Source: Candidatus Enterococcus wittei (lineage in GTDB: Bacteria; Bacillota; Bacilli; Lactobacillales; Enterococcaceae). From it: DNA of 52,607 bases. The notes under the pieces were generated by a model. It worked only from the letters and a program-made list of their open reading frames with translations. It was not told the DNA's origin and searched no databases. Shown here piece after piece: positions 28,459 to 36,749 of the stretch. How positions within the stretch are numbered: position 1 is the first letter of the stretch; every line of letters begins with the position of its first letter. The DNA is taken from NCBI RefSeq assembly GCF_002140175.1, contig NZ_NGMO01000003.1:2234-54840 (forward strand), given 5' to 3'. A program made the position numbers and the translations under genes.

Positions 28459-29316
28459 TTACTTTTCTTTTAAATGATTATTGTCTACTAAACGAGCAAG
28501 ATGAATTGTTAGATAGACGTTTTCATCATTAGACATTTGATAATGGAAGGTGTCATATAGAAAAGAACTGATTTTTTTTACACACTCTGAAGCTGTCTGG
28601 TATTTTCGCTGAATCATATGAATCAACTCTTCTTCAATCTCCCCATCCTGACTTACTGTCTCATTCATCACACGACTCAAGAAGAAACGCAGATGCGTAA
28701 CAAAACGAAAAAAGTAAATCGATTCTTCATCGAAAGGTGTCTGATAGTAATAGCGCACAATATTTAAAATGTCTTGAATCGTTTTTGTAAAAAGATACAT
28801 ATTATTCATATGACTCTGATCTGTTTGAGCATTCACTAGGTGCAAAGCAATGAAACCTGCTTCATTTTCAGAAAGAGTAAAACCATATTTTTTATAAATT
28901 TTATCAATCGTTTTTAGACCGATTTGATACTCTTTTGGGAACAACTGCTTGATATCATACAATAAGACATTCGACAACCCTGTACCTGATTTGCTTCGCT
29001 TAATTGCATTGTATAAATGATCCGTCAATGAAATATAAATGGAGTCATTCAAACTGATGCCTAACGTAGATTTCGTATATTCAATGATTTCATAAGATAA
29101 TTCGATATACTCTAAAGGAATATCTTCTGCTAATTTTTGAAAATGCCGAAAAAGACGGTCATCGGTTAAGTGGAATTTTTTATCTACTTCGGCTTCTAAG
29201 ATGCAATCCCCAATCGCTTTTTTAAATGCTAAACCTTTCCCCATAACAATCATTTCTCGATTCAACTTATCCCTTGTGACAACGACATTATTATTTAGAA
29301 TTTTTTCAATCAGCAT
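28459..29316 (-). CDS. licT: BglG/LicT-family transcriptional antiterminator
   Basis: A 285-residue antiterminator. An N-terminal CAT RNA-binding domain ('EKILNNNVVVTRDKLNREMIVMGKGLAF' in pieces) is followed by two PTS regulation domains (about 65-170 and 171-280) with conserved His in 'DHLYNAIKR', 'FIALHLVNA', 'FVTHLRFFLSR' and 'LTIHLARLV'. It binds the RAT in its own leader when substrate is present and the PTS state allows it. ATG 29316 has AAGGGG upstream. It is the first gene of the licT-bglP operon. Confidence 0.93.
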   Translation of the reverse strand: MLIEKILNNNVVVTRDKLNREMIVMGKGLAFKKAIGDCILEAEVDKKFHLTDDRLFRHFQKLAEDIPLEYIELSYEIIEYTKSTLGISLNDSIYISLTDHLYNAIKRSKSGTGLSNVLLYDIKQLFPKEYQIGLKTIDKIYKKYGFTLSENEAGFIALHLVNAQTDQSHMNNMYLFTKTIQDILNIVRYYYQTPFDEESIYFFRFVTHLRFFLSRVMNETVSQDGEIEEELIHMIQRKYQTASECVKKISSFLYDTFHYQMSNDENVYLTIHLARLVDNNHLKEK

Positions 29317-29356
29317 AGTATCCCCTTCCCATGATTGTTACTTAATTTCAAAAAAA

Positions 29357-29409
29357 CAAAAAAACCCAAAAAGCCTATCATAGGAAAACTATGATGACTT
29401 ATTAGGTTT
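29357..29409 (-). terminator. Leader terminator of the licT-bglP operon
   Basis: ATCATAG and CTATGAT form the upper stem, with AAG/CTT and AAACC/GGGTT below, then a long T-run. The lower left arm overlaps the 3' end of the RAT, so the two structures exclude each other. Confidence 0.85.
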
Positions 29410-29434
29410 AGCTTGCGTGATGCAATCACTATCC
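29405..29434 (-). promoter_or_regulatory. RAT antiterminator site for LicT
   Basis: GGATAGTGATTGCATCACGC followed by AAGCTAAACC fits the ribonucleic antiterminator consensus of the BglG/SacY family. It overlaps the leader terminator. Confidence 0.85.
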
Positions 29435-29453
29435 AACACTATTTCTTTTCTTC

Positions 29454-29482
29454 ATCTTAGCGAAAGGAAAATGATTTGTCAA
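29454..29482 (-). promoter_or_regulatory. Promoter of the licT-bglP operon
   Basis: -35 TTGACA (29477-29482), a 17-bp spacer and -10 TAAGAT (29454-29459). The transcript would begin just ahead of the RAT. Confidence 0.8.
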
Positions 29483-29488
29483 CGCTTT

Positions 29489-29502
29489 TTTAAGCGCTAT
29501 CA
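29489..29502 (-). promoter_or_regulatory. Candidate cre site for CcpA
   Basis: TGATAGCGCTTAAA, 6 bp upstream of the -35, matches the cre consensus TGWAANCGNTNWCA at all but two positions. CcpA is encoded in this window at 48811-49812. Confidence 0.5.
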
Positions 29503-29728
29503 TTTCTTAGATAGTAAATAGAATAAAAAGGAAAGAATATATTCTTTTTTTCTATCTACAGGAAAACTTTTCTTCTTATCAGCCACTCACTTTAAAGCAA
29601 TTTGTTGCAATCATATTCATCCCTAATGCACTTGGTTACGATTGAGTGAACTGCCCCACCTAGCTAAATCTAACGGTTTTTAACGCTTAACGTGGGTATT
29701 TCTTGGGAAAAGAGCATATTTAAAAAGG

Positions 29729-32700
29729 TTAGTGTTGTAAACTCAATTCTTTCTTGTTCTGGCTTATTGGATGATTGAATGACATCATTGACTTGGCCTT
29801 AATACTTCTTTCTGTACTCGTACCTACATAATCTAGGAAGTTTTTCTTCACTGTAGTTTCTGATAGTTCCGTACTTATTTGTTGTTCGACCGCAATTTGA
29901 GTAGAACTGTTGCTTCTTTCGATACTTGAAGTTACAAGGTTTAAGAAGCTTCTATTCGATGTAACACTTGTGTTTTCTACCACATCCGTGGTTCTTGTTG
30001 TGGTCTGCTCTTGCGCTTTATTGAATTGAAAAATTGTTTTGGAAATCCCATCTCCAAGTACAAATTTCATAGCTAGATATTGAAACATGGATTCAATTTC
30101 TAATCCTTCTTCACTGATACTTCGTTTAACACGTGGTCGTTGATTAAATGCTCTTCCATCGGCAAGATCTCTTAGGAGGACCATAAGCATTTCCGCATCT
30201 GTCATTTGGAAATTTGCACGCAACATAAAATTTGTCTCCATCTCTTTAGCGACAGTACTCATTGATATCGTTGGTTTGTTCAAAGATTTTGCCAAATGAT
30301 TCACAAAAACCTTGAATGCCTCGGATTTTAATAAAGTCGGGTAGATATCGACATAATCCTTTAGTACATCTTCTGCACTTACAGTAAAGTTTTTTTCAAC
30401 AGGACTATACCTGACCACATCTTCCGCAACCTCAGTATGATGTGTCACTTCATGTAAGATTAAATCACTCCCAACTATTCTTGTCTCTTTTCCTAGCTTA
30501 ACGTCTGGATCCAAGTGGAAAGCATCCGCATAAATGAGTATTCTACATTCCGGATCATATTCTAAAATTTCTGCTTTCGATAAATTCTTTCGACAAAGTG
30601 AACGATATTCATTTGTTCCTTTTTTACGGACTAGATCGGTAGAGACGATCCAAATATTTTCAAAGCCTAGATCCGCTGTTTTTTGCAGGAATAGTTCTCC
30701 TTTTTCCGCTACCGCTCTTAGTTTTTTGATAATTTCCCTTAAGATTTCTTCTTGATTTGTCGACTTTTCTAGCTGAAAAAGTTGGATCAAATATTGCCCT
30801 TGTGGAGTTTCTACTAGTGTCCTTTTCTTTAACAAACTATTACACGTCTTTTTTGTCTTTGCACACTTTTCTTGCGCTTTCTTAAATTCTCCTACCAATT
30901 TTTCTCGTAAAAGTTTGATATACTCCGGCGCCGTATCTGCCTTAAGACCAACATACACTCGAAAGTCACGTCTATGCTTCGCAGATAAATTTTTATAAAT
31001 CACCGATTTTAATTTTTTTTTCAACCACTTTTTATCATTGTAATACACAGCAGTTTTTTCTGGAAGAAAAGCAGAAAACTCACCCAGCATAACACTATCA
31101 TCTTCCACTCTAGGAGCCTCAAATCCTGATTTGAAAGGAACTGCTTTTCTAAGCTTCGTCCATTCGTCCGAGTGTCTAGTTGAAGCTGGAAGTACATTTT
31201 GTGGTGGAAACCCCTGTTGTGAAACTATCTCCTGTGAAGTACTCGGCTCGGACTCCATTCTGGAATCACTTGATTTGTTTTTATTGGAGGGCGATTTCTC
31301 TTTTCGTTGTCGCACAGTTGATTGATCCGAAAGAAAAGCTTCTATGACTTGACTTCTTTCCAACTCTGTTTCCAGACGAAATTGACCTTTTTTCTCATCA
31401 AATCTTAAGACTGTCATTACTTCATTGTAATCCTTTTTCACCAAATGATACCGATTTAACTTCTTATCCAACAAGATTAATGGAATATAGTGCTCATTGA
31501 TTTTGATGTAGGATCTGCTTGACTCATCCCACATCAATCCTTTTCTATCGGGTGCAGAAAGTCCACTAGGATTATTTTGCGTTTCAAATTGATCCAACAT
31601 GCTAGCGATTTTTTTCTCCACTTCTATTGCCACGAAAGGAGTCGTTGGTGCTTCAAAATACCATTCTACGCCATTAAAATTCACTGGTAAGATCTTTCCC
31701 GCATGACGATCATAAACATCCAATCGGACCCCATGCTCCTTGATGGCTGTCATAGTCACCTCAATCAGTTTCCCTTTCATTCGAATAAAACGCTTCGTTT
31801 CTTCTCCTTCTTTTGCGACAGTTGTAATTTCACCTGTGCCATAGGCCTGAGGGTTCGGATTGATTTCCACGACAAATACCTGCTTTTTATCTAGCCTCAC
31901 CTCCAATAGGTTGATCAAGTTTAGTTGTTCGGTCGTAAATTTAGCGGGTCTATAGGGTTCTATGCGATTGCCTTTTTTCATAAATAAACCACCAAATACC
32001 TCCGCAGTTTTCAGATTCGTCACCCGCATATACAACTGATTGTTCACTTTTCTCACTGGAACTTCCAAACCATTCCACTCTACTATTTCGATCGATTTTT
32101 TCCACGCTTCTTGCGCCTTCTCCATCGATTCGACTCTTTCTAACATTTCTTTCATTTTCTTGCCTACACGTAATTCATTTTTGAACTTCACTAATTTCTG
32201 AACGACCAGTCGTCCCCCACCTATGACCGTCTCAAATCCTGGATCAAGAGTCCGAGCGAATCCTAGTACAAGTTTTCTGATTTCAGCTACATTAGGAAGA
32301 AAATGGCGACTATTTTTGATGACACTTCGGATACCACCTCTGACAAATGCTCGGGCTACGCCTAACGCAAATTTCATATTAAGGGAAGCGATCTGTCCAA
32401 ATACTGGAATGAAAAGTAATGCATCAATCGTACACGATGTAACTGCTTCACCCACATCTTGATTAATAATCCCTGTCACACAATCATAAAATGGGATGAA
32501 ATGCTTAATGACATTCCAAGCTTTTTCTATATCCGCTTTGTCATTTCCCGAATCGTAGAGTTGGCTATACAGTTGGTCACTATGTTTACGACTGAGTATC
32601 TCAATAAATGGGTCCTTCTCTATCCCATATGATAACTTTTTGCTTCGATTGACATGAGCAGAAAACTTAAAGTATTTATTCCCTATATGAATCTCATTTC

Positions 32701-35700
32701 CTACTTGCTGATATCCTTTCTCCCAAAGATCTTTCCGATTAAATAACCCATATTTGAGATAGGATAAAGGATCTTGATCAACTCGATAGAGGATATATCC
32801 CCCTTCTTCATCGAGTCTCTTCAATGCATACCACCGTTCTTCCTCTCCATTGACCGCCACAAAAAGATCAGTTTTGTTTAAATTAAAAGTCGTGATCTGT
32901 TTTTTCCTGATAGAAAACAATTGATATATTCCCAGAGCGCTACTTATGACCGGCATCACATCTATATAATCACTTTCATTTTTCAACTCGGCCTTGGCCT
33001 CATATAGATGACTTCCTTCTGAGAAAATAAACGCTCGTTCCTTTTGATCAACTGCATCCAGCGCATATTCAATCAGTTTTTTATCCAATGGCAAATGCGC
33101 CTCTGAGACGTTTTTTGTCAATTTAGTATACTCGTCTTCTAACTTAGGCGGAAACCAATCGATATCCCGACAAGGTTCTTCTAAGCCCAAAAGATAATTT
33201 TGTTTCATGATATAAAAAGGCGCGCGAGAACCTTTTTCGCGACACTTCTCAGCGACAGTTGCGGCTAAGGCATCTTTTCGACGCCATTGAAGCAAAGCTT
33301 CTTGATAGGCTTTATACAAACGATTGAGCAGTTCTTGATTTTCGATAAGCTTATAATAGCCTGCTTCTTGATACCCAATAAACGTACTAATAGCGACTTC
33401 TTTGTAGGTTCCCTTGGACAATGCCTCCCGTAACAGATCTGGCTCTAGTTGAGCGACCGCAAGCAAGGAAGGCATTAGAAGATGTCGGAATTCTTCATAG
33501 CTAGTAATTCTTTTTTCAATGATCGTTTCCCAGAAATGTTGCCCCATCAACCGACTATCCTCTGGACTGAACGACTGAGGATAGCCTCCCTCTTTTAAAA
33601 TTTTCGCCCCAGTTAGCTGCATCAAGGAAGCATGATCAGAAATCAATAAGTTATCCGCTAACCCACTGCTATCTAGGAAATAGTTAGGCAGCTCTTTCTG
33701 TAGAAAAAAGTTCCATAATTTATCAAAGAATCTCTTCTGTTTTTGAGAAAGAGTAGAGCCATCTAACTGAATCAATCCCTCTTTTTCCAAGTTTTTAACG
33801 GTAAATAGATCTCTCAAACGGCCCATGGTAAATTGATCCACATCAGGGGCTGACACTAGCGTTTTGACCATGTAAGCCTCAATCGAACTTCCTAATATCG
33901 TTTCAAAGGCCCATTTCATGATCGTTAATTCGGCATCTTTGTTCGAGATCTTCTCCTTATTTTTTCCATCTTTGAATTTCAATGCTTTCAAGATTACTTT
34001 CGCCAATGGTTGAATCCTTTTATGATTGAAGACTATTGTGTCATTTTCTTCTTGAGTGATCCGTTTTCCCATAGCGATCAATAATTCTTCTTTGGTTGGC
34101 TGATCCGAGAGTAATTTTTTCTGCTGAAAAAAGGCTTCCACTTGTTTCCGCACATTGGGATCACGCCATTTAATCCCATCAGTCTCAACGTTGTTTTCTT
34201 TGTTACCTGTACTTGTTGAATGGGGTGTACTCACCTCTTCTGGTTGTTCTGTAGTTTCTGCTACAAGAGCTAAAGCTGCAGGTTGGTTGTCTTTCATTGT
34301 TTCATAGACCCATGATCCGACAGTGAGACCTGCTTGTTCCTCTGAAATTACTGACTCTTCCCCCATTTCTAGAATTATTTTTGCGAGTTGTTTGACTTTC
34401 ACCATATCCAGTGTTGCGGGAGAGGCTCCTTCAAGGAGTACCCACTCACCGACTGTCTCCACTAGTTCTTTGACATTAGATTCTTGACAGGCAATTCCAT
34501 TTTCAATAAAAAAATCAACTAGCTTTTTATGTATGTTCTCCTTTTGTTCACTCGTCCACTCCGGCAAAGGGAGTTCTTGTTCTTCCTGAATAACTACCTT
34601 ACTTGGATCATCTTTATTTTCATGCAAAAATGCTTTGATTTTTTTATTGATCTCCTCAGTGGCATCACTTTCCTCAGTTTGCATCACCTCTAATTCAGTC
34701 CCATTGACGTAAGATGTCGTCTCATTAACTAGACTATTTCCTGTAGTCGTTTCGATTATCTGAGTCTCATTGAGTGTTAAATAATTTTCTTCTAATTCTA
34801 GAGAAGGTATTCTAGTAGTTGGTAACGGTATTGCCTCGACGCCTAAAAACTGGAGGCCAATGGATTGTTGTAGAAAATGATCCACTACTTCATAAAAATC
34901 CGTTGCTAGCTGCCAAAGTTGGGATAAAACTCCCTCTTCTTCTGAATTCAATACAGGTACAGTTTTCAAAAGCGTTTCTGGTGCCATTTCTAATGCAGTT
35001 TTCGATACCATTTCTGGTGTTACTTCTGATAGCCTCTTTTTCGTTTGATTTGATTGATCAGAAAATGATGTTTTTATCTGATAATTTAGGTTCTTTTCTG
35101 ATTGTGGGTGAGTGGGAATTTGTTCTCTATGATTTACCGAAAAAGCTTGTAATAACAAATCCACAAAATGCGACAGCAACGAACCGCTTGTTTCTTTTTG
35201 ATCTTGAGTAGAAACGGTGTGTTCATGTTGGGAAAAAAACTGGTAAAACAGCTTAGTCAATTCATTCCAAAACGTTTCTGACAGTTGATTATGTACATGA
35301 TTTAGGGGTTTTATCGTAGTGTTATGTTTGTTTTCAAAAGAATCTTGAAAGACTTTACTTAGTTTTTGAGCTGTTTCTTCTGCAGAAGGTGGGTGGAACC
35401 CATAATCAGTTGTATTGGTTATGTGGTGAGAAGAAAAAGTAGCATTCTCACTTTCTTGTTTCATGCCTTGATTATTTCGCCTCTCTGCTTGACCGACTGC
35501 ATCCTGACAAATTGTAGTAAATCTCGTTTGTTCCACACTTTTTCCTGTGACGATCCATGTGTTGACCTGATCCGTCCTTCTCATAGTGGTACAATTCACC
35601 AGTTGATAAAGACCATGAACTTTCTGATGAAAAAAAACACTTAATTCATGCGCTCTTTTAGCTATGTCGATAGCTGATTGTGTGGACGTTGATGTCTGAT

Positions 35701-36172
35701 TATCAAACGTCTGATTGCCAAAAAAAGAACTCGCACTGACAAACGGGGGTGCGATCGATGTTGAAGGATGAGACATGGTCTGGTTCATATTCAAGGACTG
35801 GATTCGCTCACGATTGATAGTGGAGGTTGAAACATAGGAATAGATCCTTGTATGATTTCCTTCTCTTCTCACGTCAATCCGTGTAGTCGCTTCAAAAGCT
35901 GGAGCATTTTTTTTAATGACCGGCTGTTGTTCGGGAAGATCTACGAATCGAATATTGTAGAAGATATTCGATAAAAAAAGGACTCCATCTAATGTCAATA
36001 AACCATTGGGAGCTGGTGTTTGTCCTATATTATTGGCAATATAGTTTAACCGCTCTTGGTCATCTTTTGACTTATTTTTGTCGTTCATTTTGTTGTTGTT
36101 CTTTTCAATGGCTTCTCTAGAAGCTGCTTGTGGTATCCTTCCCTTTTTCGACAGCTTTGCTTTTTGTGGCAT
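29729..36172 (-). CDS. Giant toxin-like protein with HExxH metalloprotease motif
   Basis: A 2147-residue protein I do not recognise by name. ATG 36172 has AAAGGAGTG upstream. No signal peptide, LPxTG or cell-wall repeats are seen. In order: a basic N-terminus and a region shared with the left-edge paralogue (about 1-400); a Thr/Glu-rich linker; two ~100-residue helical modules (about 503-629 and 664-763); a long helical part; a hydrophobic stretch near 1217-1290 ('HFIPFYDCVTGII', 'IDALLFIPVFGQIASLNMKFALGVA'); beta-rich segments (about 1370-1630); and a C-terminal region with 'LILHEVTHHTEVAEDVVRY', where H1907, E1908 and H1911 form HExxH and E1917 or D1918 could be the third metal ligand. A Ser/Thr-rich tail follows. 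The layout resembles very large translocating toxins with a protease-like end. Protease activity and toxicity are inference. No release protein is adjacent. Confidence 0.8.
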   Translation of the reverse strand: MPQKAKLSKKGRIPQAASREAIEKNNNKMNDKNKSKDDQERLNYIANNIGQTPAPNGLLTLDGVLFLSNIFYNIRFVDLPEQQPVIKKNAPAFEATTRIDVRREGNHTRIYSYVSTSTINRERIQSLNMNQTMSHPSTSIAPPFVSASSFFGNQTFDNQTSTSTQSAIDIAKRAHELSVFFHQKVHGLYQLVNCTTMRRTDQVNTWIVTGKSVEQTRFTTICQDAVGQAERRNNQGMKQESENATFSSHHITNTTDYGFHPPSAEETAQKLSKVFQDSFENKHNTTIKPLNHVHNQLSETFWNELTKLFYQFFSQHEHTVSTQDQKETSGSLLSHFVDLLLQAFSVNHREQIPTHPQSEKNLNYQIKTSFSDQSNQTKKRLSEVTPEMVSKTALEMAPETLLKTVPVLNSEEEGVLSQLWQLATDFYEVVDHFLQQSIGLQFLGVEAIPLPTTRIPSLELEENYLTLNETQIIETTTGNSLVNETTSYVNGTELEVMQTEESDATEEINKKIKAFLHENKDDPSKVVIQEEQELPLPEWTSEQKENIHKKLVDFFIENGIACQESNVKELVETVGEWVLLEGASPATLDMVKVKQLAKIILEMGEESVISEEQAGLTVGSWVYETMKDNQPAALALVAETTEQPEEVSTPHSTSTGNKENNVETDGIKWRDPNVRKQVEAFFQQKKLLSDQPTKEELLIAMGKRITQEENDTIVFNHKRIQPLAKVILKALKFKDGKNKEKISNKDAELTIMKWAFETILGSSIEAYMVKTLVSAPDVDQFTMGRLRDLFTVKNLEKEGLIQLDGSTLSQKQKRFFDKLWNFFLQKELPNYFLDSSGLADNLLISDHASLMQLTGAKILKEGGYPQSFSPEDSRLMGQHFWETIIEKRITSYEEFRHLLMPSLLAVAQLEPDLLREALSKGTYKEVAISTFIGYQEAGYYKLIENQELLNRLYKAYQEALLQWRRKDALAATVAEKCREKGSRAPFYIMKQNYLLGLEEPCRDIDWFPPKLEDEYTKLTKNVSEAHLPLDKKLIEYALDAVDQKERAFIFSEGSHLYEAKAELKNESDYIDVMPVISSALGIYQLFSIRKKQITTFNLNKTDLFVAVNGEEERWYALKRLDEEGGYILYRVDQDPLSYLKYGLFNRKDLWEKGYQQVGNEIHIGNKYFKFSAHVNRSKKLSYGIEKDPFIEILSRKHSDQLYSQLYDSGNDKADIEKAWNVIKHFIPFYDCVTGIINQDVGEAVTSCTIDALLFIPVFGQIASLNMKFALGVARAFVRGGIRSVIKNSRHFLPNVAEIRKLVLGFARTLDPGFETVIGGGRLVVQKLVKFKNELRVGKKMKEMLERVESMEKAQEAWKKSIEIVEWNGLEVPVRKVNNQLYMRVTNLKTAEVFGGLFMKKGNRIEPYRPAKFTTEQLNLINLLEVRLDKKQVFVVEINPNPQAYGTGEITTVAKEGEETKRFIRMKGKLIEVTMTAIKEHGVRLDVYDRHAGKILPVNFNGVEWYFEAPTTPFVAIEVEKKIASMLDQFETQNNPSGLSAPDRKGLMWDESSRSYIKINEHYIPLILLDKKLNRYHLVKKDYNEVMTVLRFDEKKGQFRLETELERSQVIEAFLSDQSTVRQRKEKSPSNKNKSSDSRMESEPSTSQEIVSQQGFPPQNVLPASTRHSDEWTKLRKAVPFKSGFEAPRVEDDSVMLGEFSAFLPEKTAVYYNDKKWLKKKLKSVIYKNLSAKHRRDFRVYVGLKADTAPEYIKLLREKLVGEFKKAQEKCAKTKKTCNSLLKKRTLVETPQGQYLIQLFQLEKSTNQEEILREIIKKLRAVAEKGELFLQKTADLGFENIWIVSTDLVRKKGTNEYRSLCRKNLSKAEILEYDPECRILIYADAFHLDPDVKLGKETRIVGSDLILHEVTHHTEVAEDVVRYSPVEKNFTVSAEDVLKDYVDIYPTLLKSEAFKVFVNHLAKSLNKPTISMSTVAKEMETNFMLRANFQMTDAEMLMVLLRDLADGRAFNQRPRVKRSISEEGLEIESMFQYLAMKFVLGDGISKTIFQFNKAQEQTTTRTTDVVENTSVTSNRSFLNLVTSSIERSNSSTQIAVEQQISTELSETTVKKNFLDYVGTSTERSIKAKSMMSFNHPISQNKKELSLQH
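33885..34663 (-). repeat. Two copies of the helical module in the right giant gene
   Basis: Copy 1 (34286-34663) and copy 2 (33885-34181) share the pattern: W-x5-helix ('KKLVDFFIENG' / 'KQVEAFFQQK'), then 'KELVETVGEW' / 'EELLIAMGKR', then 'VKQLAKIILEM' / 'IQPLAKVILKAL', then 'GSWVYETM' / 'MKWAFETI'. They are related to the modules at 1-985. Confidence 0.6.
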
Positions 36173-36749
36173 TTTTTCACTCCTTTATTGAAATTAATTA
36201 TAGGCTATTTTATTGTATAAGTGTTCACTTGAGTAATATCTAAGGATGAATGATTTTACGTCACCAATCAAGTTTCTATGACTAGCTCCAACAACTCTGT
36301 ATCATTTTCTCAAAAGTGACAATTCTTTCAGGCTAAAAACAACCGTTCATCAAACTTAGAAAAACAAGAAATAGATAAGAACCATAGTATTAATTGATCA
36401 CATTAGGCCTGCTAATCTAACTGCGGTTCATTTCTACCTTCTGTGGAGATATTAACCTCCCTTCTTTTTTAATCCGATTTCACATATATTGTAAAACAAA
36501 AAAAAGGAATTATCAGTACTGAATTTAGAACTATACCCATTATTAAGTTAGGAGTGTTATCCAAAAATAAGTGAGCTTTCCAGACTAAAAGCAGTCGTTT
36601 GATTAAAGGATTATTTTTCTTGTTATCAAAAACTAAAAAAACGTTACATCTGTTGTAATTATTCTAATATTTCTCTTCAGAAACGTCATTTGGTAAAAAG
36701 GCTAAAATTTCTTGTTATGGATATGATTCGCTATGGAGCGTTACTCATA
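36173..36749. repeat. 5' flank of right giant gene, shared with the left copy
   Basis: No gene seen. It aligns with 2410-3004, including the ribosome binding site, the TGAACACTTATA block, the 'atcagtact' block and, from about 36600, a decayed form of the dispersed palindromic element ('aatatttctcttcag', 'gtcatttgg'). It ends where the group II intron begins. Confidence 0.6.

Noticed and set aside
29503-29728. Insertion-sequence remnant between licT promoter and the giant gene
   Set aside because: Some stretches felt familiar, but I see no terminal repeats, ORF or clear hairpin, so I report this gap as having no feature I can support.
30100-30140. Furin-like R-x-K-R site (RPRVKRS) in the giant protein
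   Set aside because: A four-residue basic motif is common by chance in Lys/Arg-rich proteins; nothing else supports host processing.
34819-35644. Plus-strand ORFs inside the right giant gene, matched by similar ones at 1191-1863
   Set aside because: They are complements of the shared coding region of the two giant genes. Their similarity follows from the paralogy, and they lack ribosome binding sites and known domains.
29729-36172. Botulinum-like neurotoxin identity for the giant protein
   Set aside because: It has HExxH and large size in an enterococcus, but the motif is near the C-terminus instead of in an N-terminal light chain, and no belt, binding-domain or NTNH-like partner gene is seen.
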